Assembly (NCBI RefSeq): GCF_017743865.1
Contig: NZ_JAGHRJ010000008.1
Location: 62,001 to 126,000 of the forward strand
Direction: 5' to 3'
Length of the DNA: 64,000 nt
Source of the DNA: Labrenzia sp. R4_2
GTDB lineage: Bacteria; Pseudomonadota; Alphaproteobacteria; Rhizobiales; Stappiaceae
A program made the position numbers and the translations under genes. The notes under the pieces are model-generated. The model was not told where the DNA came from. It saw only the letters and a program-made list of their open reading frames with translations, and ran no database searches. Numbering within the stretch: position 1 is the stretch's first letter; every line of letters starts with the position of its first letter. This document shows, in pieces, positions 44,930 to 52,839 of this stretch.

Positions 44930-46081
44930 ATGATCTTGCACGAACTTATTGATTTCGAAGTCCTGCGTGTCATCTGGTGGCTGTTGCTGGGCGTGCTGTT
45001 GATCGGCTTTGCCCTGACCGATGGCTTTGACATGGGGGTGGGCGCCCTGCTTCCCTTCGTTGCGAAGACCGACCTCGAGCGCCGGGTCGCCATCAACACC
45101 GTCGGCCCGGTCTGGGAAGGCAATCAGGTCTGGTTCATCCTTGGGGGTGGCGCGATTTTCGCCGCCTGGCCGCCGCTCTATGCGGTGAGCTTTTCCGGAT
45201 TTTACATGGCGATGTTCCTTGTGCTCGCCGCCCTCATCCTGCGGCCGGTCGCCTTTAAGTACCGGTCCAAGCGGGACAATCCGCAATGGCGGCAGACATG
45301 GGACTGGGCCCTGTTCATTGGCGGTGCGGTACCGGCGCTCATTTTTGGCGTGGCCGTCGGCAATGTCCTGCAGGGCGTGCCCTTCCGGTTCACCGAAGAT
45401 CTGATGCCGCTTTATGAGGGCTCTTTCTTTGGACTTCTCAATCCATTTGCGCTTCTGACCGGGCTCACATCCTTGGCCATGCTGATCATGCATGGCGGGG
45501 CCTGGCTGTCGCTCAAGGCCGACGGTGTCGTCGCCGGGCGGGCGCGGGTTTTTGGCAGCTACGCGGCAGCCGGGTCTTTGCTCGGCTTTCTCCTCGCCGG
45601 TCTGTGGCTGGCCATCGGGTTGGACGGCTATGCGTTTACAAGCCCCAGCGTGACGGATGGCCCGTCCAACCCGCTCTTTTCAGAGGTCGCAAAGGGCGGC
45701 AGCTGGCTGACCGCCTACGCTATCCGGCCCTGGATCACAATCGCACCTGTTCTGGGAATTGTCGGCGCAGCCCTGACTTTTCTGGGGCTGCGGGCCGGGC
45801 GCGAAGTCTCCACTCTGCTCACATCCAAGATCGCAATCCTGGGCATGATCTCAACCGTTGGGCTGACCATGTTCCCGTTCATCCTGCCCTCGTCGGTCGA
45901 CCCGAACTCCTCGCTCACGGTGTGGGACAGCTCGTCATCGCACCTGACCTTGTTTGTCATGCTGGTGGCGACGGTGATCTTCATGCCGCTGATCCTGGCC
46001 TACACCGCGTGGGTCTACAAGGTGCTGTGGGGCAAGGTCACGGAAGAGGATGTGCGGTCCAACACGGACACCGTTTACTAA
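44930..46081 (+). CDS. cydB: Cytochrome bd ubiquinol oxidase subunit II
   Basis: A 383-residue polytopic membrane protein of the CydB family: WWLLLGVLLIGFALTDGFDMGVGALLPF, then VGPVWEGNQVWFILGGGAIFAAWPPLYA and LLTGLTSLAMLIMHGG are family landmarks. Eight transmembrane helices are expected. It forms the heterodimer with CydA and stabilises the hemes. The cydX gene follows 16 bases later, so the operon is complete. Confidence 0.96.
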   Translation: MILHELIDFEVLRVIWWLLLGVLLIGFALTDGFDMGVGALLPFVAKTDLERRVAINTVGPVWEGNQVWFILGGGAIFAAWPPLYAVSFSGFYMAMFLVLAALILRPVAFKYRSKRDNPQWRQTWDWALFIGGAVPALIFGVAVGNVLQGVPFRFTEDLMPLYEGSFFGLLNPFALLTGLTSLAMLIMHGGAWLSLKADGVVAGRARVFGSYAAAGSLLGFLLAGLWLAIGLDGYAFTSPSVTDGPSNPLFSEVAKGGSWLTAYAIRPWITIAPVLGIVGAALTFLGLRAGREVSTLLTSKIAILGMISTVGLTMFPFILPSSVDPNSSLTVWDSSSSHLTLFVMLVATVIFMPLILAYTAWVYKVLWGKVTEEDVRSNTDTVY

Positions 46082-46097
46082 ATAAGGAGGAAAAACG

Positions 46098-46253
46098 ATG
46101 TGGTATTTCGCTTGGATACTGGGGTTGTTCGCTGCCGCCATGTTCGCCGTTGTAAACGCCATGTGGCTTGAGCTGCAACAAGACAATGCCGTCTTCGCTG
46201 AAGCACAGTCAAAGGGCGCCCCCCCCGCTACAGGGAGGCTGCACCATGGATAA
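46098..46253 (+). CDS. cydX: Cytochrome bd accessory subunit CydX
   Basis: A 51-residue single-helix protein, MWYFAWILGLFAAAMFAVVNAMW then a short charged tail, the standard CydX signature (MWYFAWILG). It has an AGGAGG site six bases before the ATG. It stabilises CydAB in the membrane. Its tail is longer than in E. coli (37 residues) and its last codons overlap the start of the sulfide:quinone oxidoreductase gene by eight bases, joining the two functions in one transcript. Confidence 0.9.
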   Translation: MWYFAWILGLFAAAMFAVVNAMWLELQQDNAVFAEAQSKGAPPATGRLHHG

Positions 46254-47571
46254 GACCTCGATCGATCGGCGTAATTTTCTAAAGCTCACCGCGCTCGGTG
46301 CCGGTGCTGCGGGCATCGGAACTGGTTTGACGGCCAAACCCGCGTCTGCCGCTCCGGTTGAGACGAGCGCCAAGATCCTCATTCTCGGGGCTGGCGCCGC
46401 CGGGACAGCGCTGGCCAACCGGCTGTCGGACCGGCTCAACGGCGCTGAGATTACGTTGCTCGATCCGCGTCAGGATCATTACTATCAGCCTGGCTACACG
46501 CTGATTGCCGCAGGTCTCAAGCCATCCGGCTACTCCGTGACCAAGACGTCGGATTGGCTGCCCCGGTCAGTCAACTGGATTGCAGAAAGCGCCGCGGAGA
46601 TCGACCCGGACGCCAAGACGGTTACGACGAGCAGCGGAACGACACTCGCCTATGACTATCTGGTTGTCGCGACCGGGCTCAAGCTTGATTACGAGGCCAT
46701 CGACGGCATGTCACTGGATCTGATCGGCACCAACGGCATCGGCTCCGTTTATGCCGGGCCGGAGTACGCCGCCAAAACCTGGGCAGCCATGGACCGCTTC
46801 ACCGATGAAGGGGGTGTCGGGCTGTTTACGCGTCCGGCAACAGAAATGAAGTGCGCCGGTGCGCCTCTCAAATACACCTTCCTGACCGACGACTACGCGC
46901 GGCGCAAGGGCAATCGCGGCAAGGTTGAGATGCTCTATGCCGCCCACAGCGGAAGCTTTTTCTCTGTTCCCATCGTGAATGAGAAGGTGCGGATGCTGTA
47001 TGACGAGCGCGGGGTCAAGAGTGTCTACGACCATGTCATGACCGCCATTGATCCGGGGCGGAAGGTTGTGACCTTCCAGACCCCTGACGGCCCGCAAGAA
47101 ATCGGCTTTGATTTCACCAACGTGATCCCACCGATGCGCGCCCATGACGTGGTCAAAGACAGCCCGCTCTCTTGGAAGACGGGCAAGTGGGTCGCAGAAG
47201 GCTGGGTAGAGGTCGACAAGGCCACTTTGCGCCATGCCCGCTTTGCAAATGTCTTTGCCGTCGGCGACGTGGCGGGTGTGCCCAAGGGGAAGACCGCGGC
47301 CAGCGTGAAATGGCAGGTTCCTGTTGTCGAGGATCACCTGGTTGCGCAGATCCAGGGCAAAGAGGGCACGCAAACCTATAACGGTTACACCTCCTGTCCT
47401 CTGATCACCAAGATCGGCCGGGCGATGCTGGTGGAGTTCGACTACCAGAACAATCTCACACCATCCTTTCCAGGCCTCATCGCGCCGCTGGAAGAGCTGT
47501 GGGTTTCTTGGCTGATGAAGGAGGTCGCACTCAAGGCAACCTACAACGCCATGCTGCGCGGCCGCGCCTAA
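46246..47571 (+). CDS. Sulfide:quinone oxidoreductase, type II, with Tat signal
   Basis: A 441-residue flavoprotein that oxidises sulfide and passes electrons to quinone. A twin-arginine signal (IDRRNFLKLTALGAGAAGIG) precedes the FAD-binding fold (KILILGAGAAGTALANRL). The catalytic cysteines are Cys203 (EMKCAGAPLK) and Cys384 (YTSCPLIT), in the CAGAP/TSCP context of type II SQR. A Tat signal implies a periplasmic location, unlike many type II enzymes. It overlaps cydX, and the following genes (DUF5368, TDT, DsrE) match sulfur metabolism. Confidence 0.9.
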   Translation: MDKTSIDRRNFLKLTALGAGAAGIGTGLTAKPASAAPVETSAKILILGAGAAGTALANRLSDRLNGAEITLLDPRQDHYYQPGYTLIAAGLKPSGYSVTKTSDWLPRSVNWIAESAAEIDPDAKTVTTSSGTTLAYDYLVVATGLKLDYEAIDGMSLDLIGTNGIGSVYAGPEYAAKTWAAMDRFTDEGGVGLFTRPATEMKCAGAPLKYTFLTDDYARRKGNRGKVEMLYAAHSGSFFSVPIVNEKVRMLYDERGVKSVYDHVMTAIDPGRKVVTFQTPDGPQEIGFDFTNVIPPMRAHDVVKDSPLSWKTGKWVAEGWVEVDKATLRHARFANVFAVGDVAGVPKGKTAASVKWQVPVVEDHLVAQIQGKEGTQTYNGYTSCPLITKIGRAMLVEFDYQNNLTPSFPGLIAPLEELWVSWLMKEVALKATYNAMLRGRA

Positions 47572-47604
47572 CCCCAGCAAACTGATTAGAGGAGGAACGA
47601 TCCC

Positions 47605-47964
47605 ATGCAAGAACTCTCCCCCGGCATGATGATTGCCGTTTTCGAGGAGATATTCGGACCGATTGTGTTCTGGGCCATGGTGGCTGCCGCGATCGCGATC
47701 ACCATCGCCTATCTCTATGTCCTGATCCGCGACCGGTCGATGTCCATGCGCAAATTTCTGCTTGCACAACTGTCGATGCCGGTCGGGGCCGTGGCCGCGA
47801 TCTGGTTTGTGCAGGTGATGACCCATTCGGGCATAAGCGACCTGGGCGGCCCGATCGACGTGATTGTCTATCTCGCCGTTGGGGCGGTTGGCGCTATCGG
47901 AATGGCAATCCTGGTCTACACGCTTCAGTCTCTGATCCGTGGTAAACCCCAGCCGCGCTGGTGA
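47605..47964 (+). CDS. DUF5368 family membrane protein
   Basis: A 119-residue protein with three transmembrane helices (GPIVFWAMVAAAIAITIAYLYVLI, LLAQLSMPVGAVAAIWFVQVM, VIVYLAVGAVGAIGMAILVYTL) and a short basic C-terminus. I recognise the DUF5368 pattern, commonly next to sulfide oxidation genes. GGAGG lies 8-10 bases before the ATG. A role in sulfide/sulfur handling with SQR is inferred only from context. Confidence 0.75.
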   Translation: MQELSPGMMIAVFEEIFGPIVFWAMVAAAIAITIAYLYVLIRDRSMSMRKFLLAQLSMPVGAVAAIWFVQVMTHSGISDLGGPIDVIVYLAVGAVGAIGMAILVYTLQSLIRGKPQPRW

Positions 47965-47972
47965 GGCGAACC

Positions 47973-48962
47973 ATGACAGCCGCCACCCCGAATACCCAGC
48001 TTCCGGACGGGGCCCTGACCCGTCTGGAGCATTATCCCGTCACCTTCTTTGCCATCGGCATGGGCCTGCTGGGACTAACGCTGGCTCTACGCGGCGCAGA
48101 GCGCGCATGGGACCTGACGCTGCCCTTGTCCGAAATCGCGCTGGTTGTCTCCAGTCTGCTGATGGCCGTTGTTGCGGCAGGCTATCTGGCCAAGACGATC
48201 CACATGCCGTCGGCCGTGGTTGCCGAGTGGCACCATCCCGTCAAGATTGCCTTTTTCCCGGCCATCTCCATCTCGACGATCCTGCTGGGAACGGCGCTCC
48301 TGCCGCTTTTTCCGGTCGCAGCCGCGGCGATTTGGCTGATTGGTGTGAGTGTGCAAGGGGGGCTGTCGCTGGCCGTGATTGGAAGCTGGATCAGCCATCG
48401 CCCCTTCCAGACACCGCATTTGTCCCCGGCCTGGTTCATCCCGGCGGTTGGCAATGTGCTGGTGCCGGTGGCCGGGGTCGAACTCGGCTACGTCGACCTG
48501 TCGTGGTTGTTCTTCTCGGCGGGCCTTGTGTTCTGGCTGGTGCTCTTGACCCTGGTCATGAACCGCCTGGTTTTTCATGATCCCTTGCCCGGGCGGCTTG
48601 TGCCGACGCTGACCATCCTGATTGCCCCGCCGGCGATCGCCTATGTGGCCTGGAGCCATCTGGTGCCGGATCCAGGGCCGTTCGGGCAGATCCTTCTCAG
48701 CCTCAGTTATGTTTTTTTCCTGATCGTCGTGACGCAGGCGCAGCGGTTCCGAAAAATCCCGTTTGCCCTGTCGTGGTGGGCCTTGTCCTTCCCCGTTGCC
48801 GCCTTGTCGATCGCGAGCTTCGTCCATGCCGGGGAAACGGGATCAGCCGCCTACCGCGGGCTCGGAACCCTGGTGCTCGTCCTGCTCGTTGCGATCATTG
48901 CCCTTCTTTTGGTGCGCACAGGCAAAGCGATCGCCCGCAAAGAAATCTGCCTGCCGGAATAA
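47973..48962 (+). CDS. TDT/SLAC1 family anion channel or transporter
   Basis: A 329-residue membrane protein with ten predicted helices (VTFFAIGMGLLGLTLAL, IAFFPAISISTILLGTALL, WFIPAVGNVLVPVAGVELG and others). The PAISISTIL and PAWFIPAVGN segments are hallmarks of the tellurite-resistance/dicarboxylate (TDT) and SLAC1 channel family. ATG 47973 (with GAGG upstream) is chosen; a GTG at 47961 overlaps the previous stop. In this context it may move sulfite, sulfide or another small sulfur anion (inference). Confidence 0.85.
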   Translation: MTAATPNTQLPDGALTRLEHYPVTFFAIGMGLLGLTLALRGAERAWDLTLPLSEIALVVSSLLMAVVAAGYLAKTIHMPSAVVAEWHHPVKIAFFPAISISTILLGTALLPLFPVAAAAIWLIGVSVQGGLSLAVIGSWISHRPFQTPHLSPAWFIPAVGNVLVPVAGVELGYVDLSWLFFSAGLVFWLVLLTLVMNRLVFHDPLPGRLVPTLTILIAPPAIAYVAWSHLVPDPGPFGQILLSLSYVFFLIVVTQAQRFRKIPFALSWWALSFPVAALSIASFVHAGETGSAAYRGLGTLVLVLLVAIIALLLVRTGKAIARKEICLPE

Positions 48963-48987
48963 TCTGTCTTTCAAAAAGGAGAAACCG

Positions 48988-49428
48988 ATGAAACTGAAAA
49001 CTCTTGCAGCCGCTCTTGCAGGAAGCTTCCTGCTTGCCCTCGCACCGGTCAAGGCCGAGGGGCCAGACAAACTGGTGACGATCCTGACCGCGCCCGAGCC
49101 GCAAACCCAACTGATGGCCATGGTGCTGACCATGCAGTCAATCCAGCAAGAAAAATCTGCCCAGATCCTGTTGTGTGGCCCGGCTGGCGATTTGGCCCTC
49201 AAAGACGCCCCCGCCAGCGCGACAACCGGTCAGGCACCGAAAGACATGAGCCCGCAGGGTTTGATGCAGAAAATCATGCAAGCTGGTGGCAAAGTTGAAG
49301 TCTGCGCGATCTACCTTCCCAACAAGGGGGCTGGCCCGGACGCGCTTCTGGATGGGATCACCGTCGCCAAGCCGCCCGCAATGGCCGCTGCCATCATGGC
49401 AGACAACACGCGCGTCATGTCGTTTTAG
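48988..49428 (+). CDS. DsrE/DsrF-like periplasmic protein
   Basis: A 146-residue protein with a Sec signal peptide (MKLKTLAAALAGSFLLALAPVKA). The mature domain has the DsrE fold pattern: KLVTILTAPEPQTQLMAMVLTMQ, AQILLCGPAGDLALKD, PQGLMQKIMQAGGKVEVCAIYLPN and the C-terminal NTRVMSF. A conserved cysteine in VEVCAIYLPN is where DsrE-type proteins bind sulfur. AAAGGAG precedes the ATG. Last gene of the module, followed by hairpins at 49435-49521. A sulfur-carrier role after SQR is probable. Confidence 0.85.
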   Translation: MKLKTLAAALAGSFLLALAPVKAEGPDKLVTILTAPEPQTQLMAMVLTMQSIQQEKSAQILLCGPAGDLALKDAPASATTGQAPKDMSPQGLMQKIMQAGGKVEVCAIYLPNKGAGPDALLDGITVAKPPAMAAAIMADNTRVMSF

Positions 49429-49434
49429 ACTTGG

Positions 49435-49480
49435 AGCAAGGGCCTGTTCATCGAAAAGCGGTATGTGCTGAGCCCTTGCT
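49435..49480 (+). terminator. Terminator-like hairpin after the sulfur module
   Basis: AGCAAGGGC and GCCCTTGCT form a perfect 9-bp stem around a 28-base loop, seven bases after the dsrE-like stop. AAAAA follows, so there is no T-run on the plus strand; it may stabilise the transcript end. Confidence 0.4.
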
Positions 49481-49483
49481 AAA

Positions 49484-49521
49484 AAGCGGACAATTCTTTT
49501 GTTGCAAAAGACTGTCCGCTT
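49484..49521. terminator. Second hairpin after the sulfur module
   Basis: AAGCGGACA and TGTCCGCTT form a 9-bp stem, with CTTTTGTTGCAAAAG inside able to extend it. It may terminate transcription in either direction. The following 49522-49832 holds nothing else recognisable. Confidence 0.45.
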
Positions 49522-49832
49522 AACTCAAGTTCCTGCCAATTTCGCATTTCTCTGACTGGTGTCTGCAGTTGGGCTCATGATTCAACCCAGCGCACGACCG
49601 GAATGCCGGCGCGAAACCGCCATTGAATGCGTCCATCAGCAACGACCGCAGTGCCAGCAAATGCCTTCTCCCGGAATGGGTGGGGAACCGGACCGTCGCG
49701 GCGTGGACAAAGGTCTGTGCCGCGGGACCAAGTTGGCATTCGCTGCGGCTGCACCAAGGTCGGCTTGTGTGCGGCGCAGAAAAGCCGATACTGTCATTGG
49801 AGTGGCCAATGCCGCGATCTCGTTGGAGTGGA

Positions 49833-50435
49833 ATGCTGATGAAGGATATTTTGTTTACGGCAGTTGTTTTGCTTGCCATGCCTGTGTCGGCATTCGCGCA
49901 GGATCACGGGCATAAACATGGTGGCACACCGTATGCCGGGTTCGAGGCACGTGAGATCAAAAGCCTGTCCGATCAAGACATAGCTGAGCTTCGCCGTGGC
50001 GGTGGCTGGGGACTGGCTCTTCCTGCGGAGTTAAACGGCCTTCCCGGCCCGGCCCATCTGCTGGAGCTTCAGCAAGAACTCGCGCTTTCGAGCGGCCAAG
50101 TTGCTGCGATCACCGAGTTGTTTGAAGAGATGCGAGTGGAAGCCATCGCCGCAGGCGAGCGCTTTATTTCAGCTGAGGCAGCCGTGAGCGCCGCTTTCGA
50201 AGATGCCGATGTGTCGCAAGAAGAGCTCGCAAGGCTCTTGGATACAGCTGCCAAAGCCAGAGCTGCTTTGCGGCTGGTTCATTTGTCGAGACATCTCGCA
50301 ACACCTGCTCTTCTGAGCGATGAACAAATCCGAAGATACAGCGTATTGCGCGGCTACTCAGATGATCCATGTGCCAAAGTCCCGGAAGGGCACGACCCAA
50401 CTATGTGGCGGCGCCACAACGGCTGCGATGGGTAA
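49833..50435 (+). CDS. Spy/CpxP-like periplasmic protein
   Basis: A 200-residue protein with a signal peptide (MLMKDILFTAVVLLAMPVSAFA), a His-rich start of the mature protein (QDHGHKHGG), and a helical body with LELQQELALSSGQVAAITELFEEMRVEAIAAGERFI, close to the LTxxQ-type helix of Spy/CpxP metal- and stress-binding proteins. GGAG precedes ATG 49833; ATG 49839 is possible. It may bind metals or protect envelope proteins. It stands alone after the sulfur module, before the second repeat copy. Confidence 0.68.
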   Translation: MLMKDILFTAVVLLAMPVSAFAQDHGHKHGGTPYAGFEAREIKSLSDQDIAELRRGGGWGLALPAELNGLPGPAHLLELQQELALSSGQVAAITELFEEMRVEAIAAGERFISAEAAVSAAFEDADVSQEELARLLDTAAKARAALRLVHLSRHLATPALLSDEQIRRYSVLRGYSDDPCAKVPEGHDPTMWRRHNGCDG

Positions 50436-50738
50436 GCCGACCTTCGTTCGTCGCGCAGAACGAAGTACTTTGGCCGCAGGTTCGGCCATGTGCGGCAATC
50501 CGTTCCAAGGTCAGCAATGGGCCGAAAGCGGCCACCACCGCTAGCCTTCTTCCGGGGTTTGGCACGGCCCAGCTGCCGACCCCATATGGCATCCCCCAAG
50601 TGTTGTGGCGGTTTTTCTAGGACTTCCACCCTGCACTGATATGCGCCTTCATTTTTCCATCTTCCCGACTGGAAAAACACCCGACACCGTCTTCCGCCCG
50701 TCCTACACTTTTGTAAATCGAAGACTTGGACGAGCAGA
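50436..50738. other. Gap between cargo and integrase, containing the right repeat copy
   Basis: No supported gene. It contains the right copy of the 79-bp repeat (50548-50626) and flanking sequence with GGTCAGCAATGGGCCG, of a kind seen as decayed interspersed DNA. The integrase promoter should lie near 50690-50735. Confidence 0.4.
50548..50626 (+). repeat. Diverged 79-bp direct repeat, right copy
   Basis: Same length and register as 40473-40551, about 59 of 79 bases identical by eye, strongest at both ends. It marks the right edge of the redox cargo, 113 bases before the integrase gene. Confidence 0.7.
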
Positions 50739-51677
50739 ATGACAAACAACAAGACAATCAGTGACGCATGCAAAGCCTGGATCAAGCGCTGTGAGCGCGA
50801 TGAGCTGGAACGCGCAACCCTGCGCTCATATCGCAATCACGTTGATCACCACATCGAGCCAGCCATTGGTGACCGGGAGCTATCTGCCCTCACCCGCTCA
50901 CACGTGCGCGATTTCATGGATGACATGCTGGACAAGAACTCCAGGGCCATGACCGACAAGGTGCTGCGCTCTTTGCGCTCAGCTCTGAACGAAGCCCTCG
51001 ATCGCGAGTGGATCGACAACAACGTGGCTCTGTCCGTGAAGCTGCGCAGGGCTTCACGCAACGCTCCAGATCGCATCATCCCGACCAAGGTTGAAATCAA
51101 GGCGATGCTCGAGATTGTTCCTGATAAGCAGCGCCCATTGATTACCACCGCGATCTACACGGGCATGCGCATGTCGGAGCTGCGTGGTCTGCGTTGGGAA
51201 GATGTTGATTTTCAGAAGTCGATCATTCGCGTCCGTCAACGCGCTGATCGCTTCAATCAGATCGGCAAGCCCAAGTCGAAGTCGGGCCGAAGAGACATTC
51301 CCATGGCACCAAGCGTCAAAAAGGTGCTGATGGCGTGGAAAGCAGACTGCCCAACGGGCGATCTCGATCTTGTCTTTCCGAATGGTGTTGGCAATGTCGA
51401 GAGCCCGTCGAACATCTCAAACCGGGTTCTGTATCCCCTCTTGAAAGACGCTGGCATCGTAACTGCAGAGGGCAAGCCGAAGTTCTCGTTCCATGCCCTG
51501 CGTCATGCCGCTGCCTCGCTTTACATTGAACAGGGCTGGCCCGCGAAGAAAATCCAGACGCTGTTGGGACATGCTTCGATCACCATGACCTTTGACGTCT
51601 ATGGGCACCTGTTTGACAACGCCGAGGATGATGTTGAGCTGTTTGCAAAGCTCGAAGCAGATCTGGAGGCGGCTTAG
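50739..51677 (+). CDS. Tyrosine recombinase (integrase of island 2)
   Basis: A 312-residue phage-type integrase. The N-terminal SAM-like domain (ISDACKAWIKRCERDELERATLRSYRNHVDHHI) is followed by a complete catalytic set: Arg in YTGMRMSELRGLRW, Lys in SKSGRRDIP, FHALRHAAASL, LLGHASITMT and the tyrosine in FDVYGHLF. It ends one base before the convergent 51678 gene, 0.9 kb from att copy 3, as expected for the enzyme that moves island 2. Confidence 0.9.
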   Translation: MTNNKTISDACKAWIKRCERDELERATLRSYRNHVDHHIEPAIGDRELSALTRSHVRDFMDDMLDKNSRAMTDKVLRSLRSALNEALDREWIDNNVALSVKLRRASRNAPDRIIPTKVEIKAMLEIVPDKQRPLITTAIYTGMRMSELRGLRWEDVDFQKSIIRVRQRADRFNQIGKPKSKSGRRDIPMAPSVKKVLMAWKADCPTGDLDLVFPNGVGNVESPSNISNRVLYPLLKDAGIVTAEGKPKFSFHALRHAAASLYIEQGWPAKKIQTLLGHASITMTFDVYGHLFDNAEDDVELFAKLEADLEAA

Positions 51678-52448
51678 TTAGAACTCTGTTGGTTTCGGTA
51701 GTTTGATCAAATCCCAAAGCTTGCTTTCAGGATCGGTTTTTCGTTTGACCCGCAAGAATTTCCTGAGGTTGGGCGGCGTCCACGGTTTGCCGCGTTGGGT
51801 CTGAATGCCTTTTTCATTCAAACCGTCAACAATCTCTTTGACAGTGAATGGAGGTGAAAGGTCTTCCGTTATCCAATCATTGCAGAGCTTGTGAATGTGG
51901 ATGCTTATGAAAATTTCATCATAAAGTGCCAGTTTCTCCGTGGCTTGTGACGGACTTCCCGCTGAGGCTTTTGGCTTCGCTCGAACATGCTGCTTCTGAA
52001 GCGTCTTTCGGAACTCACGCGCCGCCTGACGCTCCTTACTTTGATGTAATCGATCCAAGATGAGAACACGAAGAGTTTGTTGATCAAGCTCTTCCAGTCT
52101 CGCCCCTTGCAGCGCGCAAAAAATGTTGATGTCTGATTTCTGAATTGCCGTTTGGAAAGCCAAGGCGCTGTCCCAGTCATGATTGTCGAAGAGCCGCGCA
52201 ACATTGTCGATCAACATGCGCTGCTGCGTTGTAACAGATTTAATGAACGCGGCTCTGAGCACCGGATGGTTCGCTTCAATCCGCTCATCAACTCCGACTC
52301 CCAGCGCGAAGTGCGAAGTAATTTCTCTATTCGCAGCGCTGACTGCTTCTTGCAAACAGGTCCATTGAAACCGGACCGAAGGGTCAAGGCTCAAATCTGC
52401 GGGCTGGACCGAGCGTGGGAAGCCGCGAGCTATAAGAAGAGCGATCAT
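51678..52448 (-). CDS. Hypothetical island protein with recombinase-like C-terminal motif
   Basis: A 256-residue protein with helices throughout. The C-terminal FTVKEIVDGLNEKGIQTQRGKPWTPPNLRKFLRV resembles the LN-x2-G-x2-T-x-R-G-x2-W-T motif of the Recombinase domain in serine recombinases, but no catalytic serine domain precedes it. It converges with the integrase and is the last gene before att copy 3. A role in recombination or regulation is only suggested. Confidence 0.62.
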   Translation of the reverse strand: MIALLIARGFPRSVQPADLSLDPSVRFQWTCLQEAVSAANREITSHFALGVGVDERIEANHPVLRAAFIKSVTTQQRMLIDNVARLFDNHDWDSALAFQTAIQKSDINIFCALQGARLEELDQQTLRVLILDRLHQSKERQAAREFRKTLQKQHVRAKPKASAGSPSQATEKLALYDEIFISIHIHKLCNDWITEDLSPPFTVKEIVDGLNEKGIQTQRGKPWTPPNLRKFLRVKRKTDPESKLWDLIKLPKPTEF

Positions 52449-52558
52449 CGAAGAACCGTAACCAAAAGATCAAAAACAATTATCTGGTTACAGCTACAAC
52501 GTCACCTCACGCAAGCTCAAAGTCATCTCAAAACCATGAAATTCATAGCTTTTCCGTT

Positions 52559-52606
52559 GGAATCATAATCCGCGTGTCGGGGGTTCGAGTCCCTCTCCCG
52601 CTACCA
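52559..52606 (+). repeat. Attachment core, copy 3 (attR of island 2 / attL of island 3)
   Basis: Forty-eight bases identical to the tRNA-Met 3' end, including CCA. No upstream tRNA half is present. The adjoining 52607-52839 is AT-rich with nothing recognisable. Confidence 0.95.
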
Positions 52607-52839
52607 TTTTTCTCATATATATCAATAACTTAAAGATCCGGCTGTGTCGCTTTCCGTACAAAAATGCGTAGCACACCTGTAGCGCAGTTTTACTATCGCA
52701 TTTTCTTCGATTTGATCGTAAGTTCACTGTGTTCAACACAGTATTCTTGAACACCGTTGCTCAACAGTCTTTCATATCATCTATGCAACGCCAGCATGCC
52801 AGATCAGGTTGTTTCAGAAGCCTCAGCTAGTCTTTAATC

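Larger units (their letters stand above)
30913..52606. mobile_element. Island 2: tRNA-Met genomic island with defence-like and sulfide/redox cargo
   Basis: A 21.7-kb interval between att copies 2 and 3. The left 10 kb contains genes typical of accessory DNA (SMC ATPase, GIY-YIG nuclease, unknown operon); the right 10 kb is a host-like redox cluster bracketed by a diverged 79-bp repeat; a tyrosine recombinase lies 0.9 kb from the right end. No phage structural, conjugation or plasmid-partition genes were recognised. It may be a composite of several insertions rather than one element. Confidence 0.7.

Noticed and set aside
46711-47826. Long minus-strand frame of 371 codons opposite the SQR gene
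   Set aside because: It is antisense to a well-supported oxidoreductase gene, has no known protein features and only reflects high GC codon bias.
52563-52754. Minus-strand frame ending in GEGLEPPTRGL
   Set aside because: This is the classic antisense translation of a tRNA 3' end; it arises from the attachment core, not from a gene.
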